A stretch of 42,648 nucleotides of DNA from Paracoccaceae bacterium (GCA_024742705.1 JANSXZ010000028.1:1-42648); one strand, 5' to 3'; positions 7,693 through 16,518 are shown, counted from the stretch's first letter. The notes: generated from the letters alone by a model not told the origin. Made by a program: numbers and translations.

Positions 7693-9450
7693 ATGGCTCA
7701 TATCGAAACCGACGTCCTTGTCATCGGCACCGGGCCGGCAGGATCGGCCACCGCGGCGCTTCTGTCGAGCTATGGCATCGAGAACATGGCGATCAACCGC
7801 TACCGCTGGCTGGCGAACACGCCGCGGGCGCATATCACCAACCAGCGCACGATGGAGGTGCTGCGCGATCTGGGCCGGGAGGTGGAGGACGAAGCCTATC
7901 TCTTTGCCGCGCATCAAGACCTGATGGGCGAGAACGTCTTCTGCGAAAGCCTGGCCGGCGAGGAAATCGGCCGCATGAAAAGCTGGGGAAACCATCCCCT
8001 GTCGAAGGCCGAACACCTGTTGTCCAGCCCGACGATGATGAACGATCTGCCGCAGACATTCATGGAACCGCTGCTGTTCAAGACCGCCTGCTCGCGCGGG
8101 ACGCAAGCGCGCATGTCCACGGAATATCTCAGCCACGAACAGGACGCCGACGGTGTCACCACAACCTGCCTCGATCGTCTTACGGATCAGAAGTTCACGA
8201 TCCGGTCGAAGTATCTTGTCGGTGCTGACGGCGGCAATTCGCTGGTCGCGCAGCACATCAACGCCCCGTTCGAAGGCCAGATGGGTGTGGGCGGTTCCAT
8301 GAACATCGTCTTCCGCGCCGACCTCAGCAAATATGTCGCCCACCGTCCCAGCGTGCTGTATTGGGTTATGCAACCGGGATCGAATGTCGGCGGGATCGGC
8401 ATGGGCCTGGTGCGGATGGTGCGGCCGTGGAACGAATGGCTGATTGTCTGGGGCTACGACATCAACGAACCCGCCCCCGAGGTCGACGAAAAGATGGCCA
8501 CGCAGGTGGCACGGCAGCTTGTGGGCGACCCGGGGCTTGAGATCGAGCTGCTCAGCGCCAGCATCTGGACCGTGAACAACATGTATGCCACGCATATGCA
8601 GAACCAGCGCGTCTTCATCATGGGCGACGCGGCGCACCGGCATCCGCCCTCGAACGGGCTGGGGTCCAACACCTCGATCCAGGACAGCTTCAATCTTGCG
8701 TGGAAGCTTGCCGCCGTACTCAAGGGACAGGCCGGCGCGTCGCTTCTTGACAGCTACAGCACCGAACGCGCGCCCGTGGCCAAGCAGATCGTGACGCGGG
8801 CCAACCAGTCCATCGGCGAATTCGGCCCCATCTTCGAAAGCCTTGGCATGGCCGAGGGCGTGAAGCCCGACGTGATGCGGAAGAACCTGCAAGCGCGCTG
8901 CGACACCACCGCAGAAGCGGAGAAACAGCGCGCCGCCATTCGCGAGGCAATCGCCTTCAAGAAGTACGAATTCGACGCGCACGGCGTCGAGATGAACCAG
9001 CGCTATCGTTCGGATGCGGTCGAGACCGACGGACAGATCGAACCCGCCTTCGAGATGGATGCCGAATTGCACTATCAGCCGACGACGTGGCCCGGCGCAC
9101 GCATCCCGCATATCTGGATCTTCGACCACGCGACCGGCGAAAGGCATTCCACACTCGATCTTTGCGGCAAGGGAACCTTCACCTTGTTTACCGGCATCGG
9201 CGGCGGGGGCTGGCAGGATGCGGCGGATGCGGTCGGTGCCGAACTGGGTTTGCCGATCACGACGCGCCTGATCGGACCGCGCCGCGAATTCGAGGATCTC
9301 ACCGGCGATTGGGCGCGGGCGCGCGAGATAACGGATTCGGGCTGCATCCTGGTGCGCCCCGATCACCATGTCGCATGGCGCGCGGAAACCCTGGCGGAAG
9401 ACCCGGAGGGCGAATTGCGCCGCGTCCTCGGAAAGATCCTCGCACGCTGA
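7693..9450 (+). CDS. FAD-dependent aromatic hydroxylase (phenol/2,4-dichlorophenol monooxygenase type)
   Basis: A 585-residue flavoprotein. The dinucleotide fold GTGPAGS is at residues 12-18, the DG-type motif LVGADGGNS at about 174-182, and the FAD ribityl-binding GD motif GDAAHRHPPSNGLGSNTS at about 310-327. Residues beyond about 430 form the C-terminal thioredoxin-like domain of phenol hydroxylases; STLDLCGKGTFTLFTGIGG is typical of TfdB relatives. Length and architecture fit this single-component group, which uses NAD(P)H and O2. With hydroxyquinol dioxygenase directly downstream, the expected product is 1,2,4-trihydroxybenzene, so resorcinol, hydroquinone or a hydroxybenzoate-derived phenol are candidate substrates (inferred). 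It starts 2 bases after the permease stop, with GGAGGG ahead of it. Confidence 0.88.
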   Translation: MAHIETDVLVIGTGPAGSATAALLSSYGIENMAINRYRWLANTPRAHITNQRTMEVLRDLGREVEDEAYLFAAHQDLMGENVFCESLAGEEIGRMKSWGNHPLSKAEHLLSSPTMMNDLPQTFMEPLLFKTACSRGTQARMSTEYLSHEQDADGVTTTCLDRLTDQKFTIRSKYLVGADGGNSLVAQHINAPFEGQMGVGGSMNIVFRADLSKYVAHRPSVLYWVMQPGSNVGGIGMGLVRMVRPWNEWLIVWGYDINEPAPEVDEKMATQVARQLVGDPGLEIELLSASIWTVNNMYATHMQNQRVFIMGDAAHRHPPSNGLGSNTSIQDSFNLAWKLAAVLKGQAGASLLDSYSTERAPVAKQIVTRANQSIGEFGPIFESLGMAEGVKPDVMRKNLQARCDTTAEAEKQRAAIREAIAFKKYEFDAHGVEMNQRYRSDAVETDGQIEPAFEMDAELHYQPTTWPGARIPHIWIFDHATGERHSTLDLCGKGTFTLFTGIGGGGWQDAADAVGAELGLPITTRLIGPRREFEDLTGDWARAREITDSGCILVRPDHHVAWRAETLAEDPEGELRRVLGKILAR

Positions 9451-9466
9451 ATCGGAGAGACAATCC

Positions 9467-10303
9467 ATGACGTATTTTTCAGAAGCCAGTTCCGCAGAGG
9501 TGGTCAACGCGCGCATGGGGGCGCAAACGGATCCTCGGCTGCGCGCGGTCATGCACGCCCTCGTCACCCATCTGCACGCCTTCATCAAGGACGTAGAGCC
9601 GACGACCGAGGAATGGGAGGCCGCCATCGCCTTCCTGACCAAGACCGGCCAGATGTGTTCGGATACGCGCCAGGAATTCATCCTGCTGTCAGACGTGCTT
9701 GGCGTGTCGATGCTGGTCGACGCGATCAACCACCGCCGCCCCGATGGTGCAACCGAAAACACCGTGTTCGGCCCCTTCCATGTCGACGGCGCGCCCGAAC
9801 GCGCGATGGGCGAAACGATCTCGCTGGACGGCAAGGGCGAAAGCTGCCTGTTCGAGGGCCGGGTGCTGGACCTGGACGGCAACCCGATCCAGGGGGCCGT
9901 AGTCGATGTGTGGTCGGATAACGAAGACGGCTTCTATGACGTCCAACAGCCTGACATCCAGCCGCAATGGAACAACCGCGGCGTGTTTCGCACCGGTGTC
10001 GATGGCGCTTACCGGTTTCGCGGGGTCAAGCCGGTGTCATATCCGATCCCCGATGACGGCCCGGTGGGGCAGATGCTGGAGCAGGTCGGGCGCCACCCGT
10101 GGCGTCCCGCGCACATGCATTTTCTTGTCACGGCCGACGGCTTCGAGCCGATCACCACACACACCTTCGTGGCCGGCGATCCCTATCTCGAAAGCGACGC
10201 GGTCTTCGGGGTCAAGCATTCGCTGATCGTGCCCTGCGAACCGGTCCAGGGGGGAGAGACAGCGTGGCGGTCGGCCTTCGATTTCGTGCTCAAGCCGATG
10301 TGA
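9467..10303 (+). CDS. Hydroxyquinol 1,2-dioxygenase (intradiol ring cleavage)
   Basis: A 278-residue intradiol dioxygenase. The N-terminal helical dimerisation domain (about 20-95) leads into the TENTVFGPFHVDGAPE segment, then the beta-sandwich. The non-haem Fe(III) ligands are visible as Tyr157 (GFYDVQ), Tyr192 (SYPIPDDGPVG), His216 and His218 (RPAHMHFL). The YPIPDDGPVG and HPWRPAHMH stretches favour hydroxyquinol dioxygenases over catechol dioxygenases. The reaction cleaves 1,2,4-trihydroxybenzene to maleylacetate, the substrate of the reductase at 1795. The ATG at 9467 is preceded by GGAGAGA; the upstream in-frame extension overlaps the monooxygenase and is not used. Confidence 0.92.
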   Translation: MTYFSEASSAEVVNARMGAQTDPRLRAVMHALVTHLHAFIKDVEPTTEEWEAAIAFLTKTGQMCSDTRQEFILLSDVLGVSMLVDAINHRRPDGATENTVFGPFHVDGAPERAMGETISLDGKGESCLFEGRVLDLDGNPIQGAVVDVWSDNEDGFYDVQQPDIQPQWNNRGVFRTGVDGAYRFRGVKPVSYPIPDDGPVGQMLEQVGRHPWRPAHMHFLVTADGFEPITTHTFVAGDPYLESDAVFGVKHSLIVPCEPVQGGETAWRSAFDFVLKPM

Positions 10304-10308
10304 CAACC

Positions 10309-10590
10309 ATGGCGCGCCCATGCATCATCTGCGTTGCCATCACCGGATCGCTGCCGCCGAAGGCGGATAATCCCGCCGTGCCGATCACAGTGGCCGAACA
10401 GGTGGAAACCACGCATGGATCCTTTGAGGTCGGCGCCACGATCCTCCACGCCCACGTTGGCAACGACGACCCGAGCCAAAGCTGCGACCCCGAGAAATTC
10501 GCCCGTCTCAAGGAAGGGATCATGCGTCACTGCCCCGGCATGATCGCTCAATTCTCTACCGGCGGGCGGTCGGGCGCCGGCCGGACGCGA
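10309..10590 (+). pseudogene. 5' fragment of a beta-keto acid cleavage enzyme (BKACE/KCE, formerly DUF849)
   Basis: From ATG 10309 the frame encodes MARPCIICVAITGSLPPKAD, followed by PAVPITVAEQVETTHGSFEV and FARLKEGIMRHCPGMIAQFS, ending in the family motif TGGRSGAGR at about residue 92. This is the N-terminal third of a BKACE protein (normally about 300 residues, Zn-dependent, acting on beta-keto acids with an acyl-CoA). Similarity stops abruptly after residue 94; the frame runs on to a stop at 10816-10818 with Arg/Thr/Ser-rich sequence unlike the family. The gene is therefore truncated. Its position 5 bp after the dioxygenase suggests an original role in processing a keto acid from this pathway (inferred). 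Confidence 0.75.
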
Positions 10591-11030
10591 CTGCCGACGA
10601 CGACGCCGGCAGAGACTTGGCGCGCGCATTCCGGCCCCGCTGCCTCACTGCCGACGGCGCCACAATGCAGCTTCTCCTTGCCGAGGCGCACAGGCACCAA
10701 GGCCGGCAAAAGCGCGACGTCTCGGATGATGCGAAAGACCGGCTGGAACCCGCGCCAGGATCAGCGCCCCCGGCAACGGCAATCATCGACCATACCCTGG
10801 ATCTCCGTGAGAAACTGACCCTGCATTTCCTGCCGGACCCCGATGCATCCGACGTCCTCCGCAGCAACCCCAGGGCGGCGCAGCGGCATATCAGGATTTT
10901 CAGGACATCCAACAAGCCCTATGCCAACCTGTCCGGGAGATGGCACTTCATGAAGAACCAGACCGCGCGAATGTGGTAGGGAGAATGAGGACAAAAACCT
11001 TTGGATTTTGTCCAGAAAAGCAAGAAGATC
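10591..11030. other. Stretch after the BKACE truncation, no recognised gene
   Basis: About 440 bp between the break in the BKACE gene and tRNA-Leu. A plus-strand frame at 10617-10979 could encode 120 residues (internal part ATMQLLLAEAHRHQGRQKRD; C-terminal part HFLPDPDASDVLRSNPRAAQ), but I recognise no family and see no good ribosome-binding site. It may be the remnant of DNA joined to the locus by the deletion that truncated BKACE. Sequence close to the tRNA 3' end is more AT-rich (10985-11030). Confidence 0.4.
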
Positions 11031-11117
11031 TGGTGCGGCCGAGAAGACTCGAACTTCCACGGGTGTTACCCCACAGCGACCTCAACGCTGCGCGTCTACC
11101 AATTCCGCCACGGCCGC
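11031..11117 (-). tRNA. tRNA-Leu (anticodon GAG)
   Basis: On the minus strand the 87-nt sequence starts GCGGCCGTGGCGGAATTGG and ends with the T arm, discriminator A and an encoded CCA. The acceptor stem is GCGGCCG/CGGCCGC. The anticodon stem-loop CAGCG-TTGAGGT-CGCTG gives anticodon GAG, reading CUC/CUU leucine codons. A long variable arm, required for a class II tRNA such as Leu, is present (TGGGGTAACACCC region), and the T loop reads GTTCGAGTC. Confidence 0.95.
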
Positions 11118-11125
11118 ATGATCGT

Positions 11126-11158
11126 GGGGCTTTCGCTGTGCTGACTAGCGAAAGCCCC
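11126..11158. repeat. Perfect 12-bp inverted repeat immediately 5' of tRNA-Leu
   Basis: GGGGCTTTCGCT (11126-11137), 9-nt loop, AGCGAAAGCCCC (11147-11158). It lies 8 bp upstream of the tRNA 5' end on the tRNA's own strand. No T-run follows on either strand, so it is not a standard rho-independent terminator. It may sit in the tRNA promoter/leader or end an upstream transcript. Confidence 0.6.
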
Positions 11159-11648
11159 CAGCGAGCACAAGCAAAAAACACCGATCAAAGCGGGGCCGTG
11201 CGGGACCGATCCCGCACCGGTGCGGACGGCCGGGGCAACCAGGGCCGGAACCGCGTGCCGCAGACCGGTCGGCACACGGCGTCAGTGACATTGCGCCCTC
11301 TTGCGGTTGGCCGCTGAATACGCGACCACGGGCCGCAAGTCTTTCCGCACCGCGTGCCGCGCCAACCTACTGAAATCGATGTGCCATCCGTGACCGACAA
11401 CACCATTCCACGCCGCGCGCCCCGTGCCTTGCGGGCGCGCGCCCCTGTGCCCGACGTGTCGCGCTACGCTCAATCTGTCGCGGCGGCCGCAACGGCGGTG
11501 TGCCCGCGTCAGGTGCCCGTGGCACCGGCGGTTTCCCGGCGGCGGGATCTTCAGACGCAAACGGCCATGGCTGCGGGCGGCATTGCCTTGTCCCGCCGCC
11601 ACGATCCGCAGGTATCCAGGGAGGCGCGGCATTCGCCGCGTTAGCGAT
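11159..11648. other. Non-coding stretch upstream of lipB
   Basis: About 490 bp with no gene I can support. It contains a perfect hairpin GTGCGGGA-CCGA-TCCCGCAC at 11198-11217, with further GC-rich self-complementary sequence around it (11191-11232). The promoters for tRNA-Leu (minus strand) and lipB (plus strand) must lie here, but no clear -35/-10 pair stands out. Frames antisense to and extending lipB upstream lack family similarity. Confidence 0.5.
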
Positions 11649-12302
11649 ATGGTGGAATGGATCACGAGCAACGGGCAGACGGGCTATGAAGACGCGCTTG
11701 CCGCGATGGAGCAGCGCGTGGCGGATATCGCCGCGGGAACGGCGCCAGAGTGCATCTGGCTGCTCGAGCATCCGCCGCTTTACACCGCCGGAACCAGCGC
11801 GCGGGCGTCCGACCTTACGGATCCCGACCGCTTTCCCGTGTTCGAGGCCAAGCGCGGCGGGCAATACACCTATCACGGCCCGGGCCAGCGGGTGATTTAC
11901 GTCATGCTGGACGTGGGCGCGCGGGGCCGCGACGTGCGGCGTTTCGTGCAACAGCTCGAGATGTGGGTGATCGCCGCGCTGGCCGAGTTCAACGTGACCG
12001 GCCACATTCGCCCCGGCCGCGTCGGCGTCTGGGTCGAACGCCCCGACAAGCCGCTTGGCGCCACCGGCGCGCCCGCCGAGGACAAGATCGCCGCCATCGG
12101 CATCCGGCTGCGCAAATGGATCAGCTTCCACGGCATCTCGATCAACGTCGAGCCGAATCTCGAGCACTTTTCGGGGATCGTGCCCTGCGGCATCCGCGAA
12201 CACGGCGTCACCAGCCTGGTGGACCTGGGCCTGCCGGTGACGATGCAGGATCTCGACGTGGCGCTGCAACGCAGTTTCGCGGCGGTGTTCGAACCCCGCT
12301 GA
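11649..12302 (+). CDS. lipB: Lipoyl(octanoyl) transferase LipB
   Basis: A 217-residue protein that moves the octanoyl group from acyl carrier protein to lipoyl domains of 2-oxo-acid dehydrogenases and the glycine cleavage system (EC 2.3.1.181). The family block [20 protein letters not shown] lies at about residues 69-88. The catalytic pair is visible as Lys146 ([11 protein letters not shown]) and Cys180 (GIVPCGI). The ATG at 11649 starts right before the conserved [16 protein letters not shown]; the open frame extends upstream without similarity. A fused E1 2-oxo-acid dehydrogenase further along (19857-22043) belongs to the class of complexes that need lipoylated E2. Confidence 0.95.
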   Translation: MVEWITSNGQTGYEDALAAMEQRVADIAAGTAPECIWLLEHPPLYTAGTSARASDLTDPDRFPVFEAKRGGQYTYHGPGQRVIYVMLDVGARGRDVRRFVQQLEMWVIAALAEFNVTGHIRPGRVGVWVERPDKPLGATGAPAEDKIAAIGIRLRKWISFHGISINVEPNLEHFSGIVPCGIREHGVTSLVDLGLPVTMQDLDVALQRSFAAVFEPR

Positions 12303-12327
12303 CCGGTCGCCCGACGCACCCGGCCTG

Positions 12328-12750
12328 CTAGATGGCCGCCAGCGCGGCGCGGATCTTTTCGGCGTTGGCGTTGATCACGGCCATATCCTCCATCTTGCCG
12401 GGCGGGCGCAATGAAAGGCCCGCATGGCGCGGCAGGACGTGGAAATGCAGGTGAAACACCTCCTGCCCGCCGTCTGTCTCGTTGAACTGCTGCAGCGTGA
12501 CCCCGGTGGCATCGAAGGCCGCCATGACTGCGCGCGCGATGCGCTGCGTGGTTGCCATGCAGGCGGCCAGCTGCGCCGGGGTGGCATCCAGAACATTGCG
12601 GCACGCGGTCTTGGGGATCACCAGGCAATGGCCGTCGGCACGCGGCATGATATCCATGAACACCAGCGTGTCGTCGTCTTCGAACACCCGAACCGAAGGG
12701 ATTTCATCGCGCAGGATACGGGCAAAGATGTTGGTGTCGTCATAGCTCAC
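12328..12750 (-). CDS. HIT (histidine triad) family protein
   Basis: A 140-residue HIT protein, usual length for the Hint/HinT branch of nucleotide phosphoramidate hydrolases. It starts with DDTNIFARILRDEIPSVRVF, typical for the branch, has MPRADGHCLVIPK at about 35-47, and the triad HLHFHVLPR with His100, His102 and His104. It is convergent with lipB (25 bp apart) and divergent from ctaD. The physiological substrate of such proteins is usually unclear; aminoacyl- or purine-nucleoside phosphoramidates are likely. Confidence 0.92.
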   Translation of the reverse strand: MSYDDTNIFARILRDEIPSVRVFEDDDTLVFMDIMPRADGHCLVIPKTACRNVLDATPAQLAACMATTQRIARAVMAAFDATGVTLQQFNETDGGQEVFHLHFHVLPRHAGLSLRPPGKMEDMAVINANAEKIRAALAAI

Positions 12751-12957
12751 GGTGGGATGCTCCGGTGGATGATCAGATTCGCCCCGAGTCGTACCGGGCC
12801 GCAGCCCCGCGTCAAGGCCTTGTTGGGGCGGGCCGCGCCGCCGGGTGACCGAATGCAGGCCGCCGTGCGGCGGCGGGGGCGCGTCAATTTAGCCTCGCCA
12901 ATCGCCGCCTTAAGGATTGAAGCCCGCCGGGAGCCATTCTAGAACCGTAACAATCTT

Positions 12958-12978
12958 CGCACCGCAGCATTCGGTGCG
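12958..12978 (+). promoter_or_regulatory. Short hairpin in the ctaD leader
   Basis: CGCACCG (12958-12964), loop CAGCATT, CGGTGCG (12972-12978): seven perfect pairs, ending about 15 bases before the AGGAGG ribosome-binding site of ctaD. It could influence mRNA stability or translation of ctaD; no regulator is implied by the sequence. Confidence 0.35.
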
Positions 12979-13005
12979 GTGCAACACAACATCAGGAGGC
13001 ACCAA

Positions 13006-14676
13006 ATGGCAGACGCAGCCATTCACGGCCACGATCATGAAGACCAGCGCGGATTTTTCACCCGCTGGTTCATGTCGACCAACCACAAGGACATCGGGAT
13101 ACTTTACCTGATCGTTTCGGCGCTGGTGGGTTTCATCTCGGTCGCATTCACCATCTACATGCGGCTCGAACTGATGAACCCCGGCGTTCAGTACATGTGC
13201 CTCGAAGGCGCACGGATGTTCGCATCCGACGCGGTCTGCACGCCCAACGGACACTTGTGGAACGTGCTGATCACCGGCCACGGCATCCTGATGATGTTCT
13301 TCGTCGTGATCCCCGCGCTTTTCGGCGGTTTCGGTAACTATTTCATGCCGTTGCAGATCGGCGCGCCGGACATGGCGTTCCCGCGGATGAACAACCTGTC
13401 GTTCTGGCTGTATGTGGCCGGCACCACCCTGGCGGTTGCTTCTGTGCTGTCGCCCGGCGGCAACGACCAGCTGGGATCGGGCGTGGGCTGGGTGCTTTAC
13501 CCGCCCCTGTCGGTGAACGAAGGCGGCATGTCGATGGATCTGGCGATCTTCGCGGTGCACGTTTCGGGGGCCTCGTCGATCCTGGGCGCAATCAACATGA
13601 TCACCACCTTCCTGAATATGCGCGCGCCGGGCATGACGCTGTTCAAGGTGCCGCTGTTTTCGTGGTCGATCTTTGTGACGTCCTGGCTGATCCTGCTGTC
13701 GCTGCCGGTTCTGGCGGGCGCAATCACCATGCTGCTGATGGACCGCAACTTCGGGTTCACCTTCTTTGATCCCGCAGGCGGGGGTGACCCGGTGCTGTAC
13801 CAGCACATCCTGTGGTTCTTTGGCCACCCGGAGGTGTATATCATCATCCTGCCCGGCTTCGGCATCATCAGCCACGTCATCGCCACCTTCTCGCGCAAGC
13901 CGGTGTTCGGCTACCTGCCGATGGTCTGGGCCATCATCGCCATCGGCGCGCTGGGCTTTGTCGTCTGGGCGCACCACATGTATACCGTCGGCATGTCGCT
14001 GAACCAGCAGGCCTACTTCATGCTGGCGACCATGGTCATCGCGGTGCCCACCGGCGTGAAGGTGTTCAGCTGGATCGCAACCATGTGGGGCGGCTCGATC
14101 GAGTTCAAGACGCCGATGCTCTGGGCCTTCGGCTTCCTTTTCCTCTTCACCGTGGGCGGCGTCACCGGCATCGTTCTCAGCCAGGCCGCCGTGGACCGTT
14201 ACTATCACGACACCTACTATGTCGTGGCCCACTTCCACTACGTCATGAGCCTGGGTGCCGTGTTCGCGATCTTTGCGGGGGTCTACTTCTACCTGCCGAA
14301 GATGACAGGGCGCATGTATCCCGAATGGGCCGGCAAGCTGCACTTCTGGGCAATGTTCATCGGGTCCAACCTGACGTTCTTCCCGCAGCACTTCCTGGGC
14401 CGTCAAGGTATGCCGCGCCGCTACATCGACTATCCCGAGGCTTTCGCCACATGGAACTGGTGGTCTTCGATGGGTGCCTTCCTGAGCTTCGCGTCGTTCC
14501 TGTTCTTCTTCGGGGTCATCCTCTACACCCTGCGCGCCGGCGCAAAGGTGACCGAGAACAACCCCTGGAACGAATATGCCGACACGCTGGAATGGACCCT
14601 GCCCAGCCCGCCGCCCGAACATACCTTCGAGCAGCTTCCAAAGCGCGAGGACTGGGACAAGGGCCACGCCCACTGA
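13006..14676 (+). CDS. ctaD: Cytochrome c oxidase subunit I (aa3 type)
   Basis: A 556-residue haem-copper oxidase catalytic subunit with twelve expected membrane helices. Recognisable landmarks are [17 protein letters not shown] (start of helix I), [20 protein letters not shown] (haem a His ligand, helix II), [20 protein letters not shown] (CuB His and the cross-linked Tyr, helix VI), [13 protein letters not shown] (two CuB His, helix VII) and [18 protein letters not shown] (haem a3 and a His, helix X). It reduces O2 to water with proton pumping in the inner membrane. The ATG at 13006 follows AGGAGG. It is a single-gene unit here: the subunit II/III genes are not adjacent, as is common in Rhodobacteraceae where ctaD is often separate. 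Confidence 0.97.
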   Translation: MADAAIHGHDHEDQRGFFTRWFMSTNHKDIGILYLIVSALVGFISVAFTIYMRLELMNPGVQYMCLEGARMFASDAVCTPNGHLWNVLITGHGILMMFFVVIPALFGGFGNYFMPLQIGAPDMAFPRMNNLSFWLYVAGTTLAVASVLSPGGNDQLGSGVGWVLYPPLSVNEGGMSMDLAIFAVHVSGASSILGAINMITTFLNMRAPGMTLFKVPLFSWSIFVTSWLILLSLPVLAGAITMLLMDRNFGFTFFDPAGGGDPVLYQHILWFFGHPEVYIIILPGFGIISHVIATFSRKPVFGYLPMVWAIIAIGALGFVVWAHHMYTVGMSLNQQAYFMLATMVIAVPTGVKVFSWIATMWGGSIEFKTPMLWAFGFLFLFTVGGVTGIVLSQAAVDRYYHDTYYVVAHFHYVMSLGAVFAIFAGVYFYLPKMTGRMYPEWAGKLHFWAMFIGSNLTFFPQHFLGRQGMPRRYIDYPEAFATWNWWSSMGAFLSFASFLFFFGVILYTLRAGAKVTENNPWNEYADTLEWTLPSPPPEHTFEQLPKREDWDKGHAH

Positions 14677-14700
14677 CAATCGGGCACCCGTCCGAACCCG

Positions 14701-14730
14701 AGGGCCGCGGCACAGACCGCGGCCCTTTTT
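14701..14730 (+). terminator. Rho-independent terminator of ctaD
   Basis: Perfect 10-bp stem AGGGCCGCGG (14701-14710), loop CACAGA, CCGCGGCCCT (14717-14726), followed by TTTT, 24 bp after the ctaD stop. This is the clearest intrinsic terminator in the window. Confidence 0.92.
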
Positions 14731-14760
14731 CGTTGCACCAACCGCCCGAGGCACACCCGG

Positions 14761-15513
14761 ATGCACGCGATGGATCTTGTGTTGCGCACCGCGCTTGCGC
14801 CGCTGCTGGCTGTACAGGCGCTGGCGGTGCGGCGACATGCGCGCATCCTGCCCGAAGCCGCCGGTGCGCGGAGCGGCACATTGGGGGCCGGCCCGCCCCT
14901 GCGGTTGCTGATCCTGGGCGATTCATCGGCCGCCGGTGTGGGCGCGCCGACACAGGATCAGGCGCTGGCCGGGCAACTGGGCCTTCTTCTGGCCGATCGC
15001 GCGCGGGTGACATGGCGGTTGAACGCGCGCACCGGGCTGACCACTGCCGGAATGCTGAAACGGCTGCCAGACGAGGATTTCACCTGCGATGTGGCGGTGG
15101 TTGCGCTGGGGGTAAACGACGTGACCCGGCTGGTGCCGCTCGAACTGTGGCTTGCGCGGCAGGCGCGGCTGCGCGCGCATCTGCGCAGCGCCCTCGGCGC
15201 GCGCCAGATCATCGTGTCGGGTGTGCCGCCGCTGGGCCTGTTTCCGCTTCTGCCACAGCCGCTGCGTTGGGTTCTGGGCCGGCAGGCGCTTCGGCTCGAC
15301 CGTCACCTGCGGCGCGCCCTCGAGGCGGAAGACGATTGCAGCCATGTCTCAATGGCATTTCCGCCTGATCCGGCGCTGATGGCAGCGGACGGGTTTCACC
15401 CGTCTGCCCCTGTCTATGCCGCCTGGGCGGCGCGGGTTGCGGCCTGCATCCACATCGCACAACCACCGCGCCCTGCGACGGAAATTCCTGTTGGGCCGGC
15501 GCCCAAGCCCTGA
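14761..15513 (+). CDS. SGNH/GDSL hydrolase family protein
   Basis: A 250-residue protein with the SGNH blocks: ILGDSSAAGVG (block I, catalytic Ser at 55 or 56), a GLTTAG segment, VALGVNDV (block III Asn, about 120), and DGFHPSAPVYAAWA (block V, Asp and His). An N-terminal hydrophobic stretch (residues about 5-22) may anchor or export it. Function is presumably ester hydrolysis (lysophospholipase/acyl esterase type), with no substrate indicated. It follows the ctaD terminator, so it probably starts its own transcript, which may continue into the DUF2244 gene 13 bp downstream. Confidence 0.85.
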   Translation: MHAMDLVLRTALAPLLAVQALAVRRHARILPEAAGARSGTLGAGPPLRLLILGDSSAAGVGAPTQDQALAGQLGLLLADRARVTWRLNARTGLTTAGMLKRLPDEDFTCDVAVVALGVNDVTRLVPLELWLARQARLRAHLRSALGARQIIVSGVPPLGLFPLLPQPLRWVLGRQALRLDRHLRRALEAEDDCSHVSMAFPPDPALMAADGFHPSAPVYAAWAARVAACIHIAQPPRPATEIPVGPAPKP

Positions 15514-15526
15514 TACCCATACGCCG

Positions 15527-16012
15527 ATGCCCTACAACTGGACCCAACCCGACCCAGACCGCCCGCCGGCCGAATTGCAGCTCTGGCCGCACCAGTCGCT
15601 GCCGCCGCGCGGGTTTGTCTGGTTCATCGGAAGCACCGCCGCCCTGATCACCGTCCCGCTGATCCCGCTTCTGGGATCGGTGATCTTCTTCGGTATCCTG
15701 CCGTTCCTGATGCTGGCGGTGGGGGGCGTGTGGTTCGGGCTGACGCGCTCGTGGCGCAGCCGCCAGATCCTCGAGATCCTCACCCTGACCGAAGACCGCG
15801 CGCACCTGATACGGCACAATCCGCGCGGCGACACGCAGGAATGGCATTGCAACCGCTACTGGGCGGTGCCCGAACTGCACAAGACCGAAGGGCCGGTGCC
15901 CAACTACGTCACCCTGCGCGGTGAGGGCCGCGAGGTGGAAATCGGCGCGTTCCTTTCGGAAGACGAACGCATCGCGCTGTTTGCCGAGCTACAGACGCGG
16001 CTGCGCGCCTGA
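15527..16012 (+). CDS. DUF2244 family membrane protein
   Basis: A 161-residue protein. The N-terminus ends in PHQSLPPRGFVWFIG, followed by two membrane helices (about residues 30-50 and 52-72) and a cytoplasmic domain with RSRQILEILTLTEDRAHLIR and WHCNRYWA, the pattern of DUF2244. These proteins are widespread in alphaproteobacteria, frequently near cytochrome oxidase genes (as here), and their role is unknown; a link to respiratory enzyme assembly is only a neighbourhood inference. The ATG at 15527 is chosen because similarity begins at once (MPYNWTQPDPDRP). Confidence 0.85.
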   Translation: MPYNWTQPDPDRPPAELQLWPHQSLPPRGFVWFIGSTAALITVPLIPLLGSVIFFGILPFLMLAVGGVWFGLTRSWRSRQILEILTLTEDRAHLIRHNPRGDTQEWHCNRYWAVPELHKTEGPVPNYVTLRGEGREVEIGAFLSEDERIALFAELQTRLRA

Positions 16013-16050
16013 TCGCCTTGGCAACGGGCAGGCAGGCCGCCCGGACCGTT

Positions 16051-16518
16051 TCAGCCCGAACAGAGCCGGTCCTTGACCAACGGTCCAACCTGGCCGAAAT
16101 CCATCTGGCCGGTGTAGCGGCCCTTGAGATGGCCCATGACCTTGCCCATGTCGCGGATCGACGTGGCGCCGGTGCTTTCAACGGCGTCATGCACGGCGCT
16201 GCGCACCTCGTCGTCGTTCAACTGGCGCGGCAGGAATTCTTCGATCACCGAGATTTCAGCGCGCTCGCGTTCGGCAAGGTCAAGCCGCCCGCCCTCTTCG
16301 TAGGCGCGCGCGCTGTCGTGGCGCTGTTTGGTCATCTTGCCAAGGATGCGCAGAACCTCGGCATCGTCGACACCGCCCTCGTCGCTGCCGCCGCGCGCGG
16401 CGATGTCGCGGTCCTTGATGGCGGCGTTGATCAGGCGCAACGTCGAAAGACGGTCCGCCTCCTTGTCTTTCATGGCCTGTTTGAGGGCCGTGTTGACCCG
16501 CGTGCGCAATTCCGTCAT
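16051..16518 (-). CDS. GatB/YqeY domain-containing protein
   Basis: A 155-residue stand-alone YqeY-like protein: RTRVNTALKQAMKDKEADR, STLRLINAAIKDRDIAAR, and EISVIEEFLPRQLNDDEV are characteristic. The domain is the tRNA-binding tail of the GatB amidotransferase subunit; the free-standing version has no firmly established reaction. Also typical is GKVMGHLKGRYTGQMDFGQV near the C-terminus. It is divergent from carA, a common arrangement in Rhodobacteraceae. Confidence 0.93.
   Translation of the reverse strand: MTELRTRVNTALKQAMKDKEADRLSTLRLINAAIKDRDIAARGGSDEGGVDDAEVLRILGKMTKQRHDSARAYEEGGRLDLAERERAEISVIEEFLPRQLNDDEVRSAVHDAVESTGATSIRDMGKVMGHLKGRYTGQMDFGQVGPLVKDRLCSG

Noticed and set aside
10617..10979. 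Potential 120-residue gene between the BKACE fragment and tRNA-Leu
   Set aside because: No ribosome-binding site, no recognised family, and it starts within the region of lost BKACE similarity; described only as part of the gene-free stretch.
12910..14838. Open frame of about 640 codons on the minus strand
   Set aside because: Antisense to ctaD, whose haem and copper ligands are all present; the predicted protein is His/Arg/Glu-rich with no known domain.
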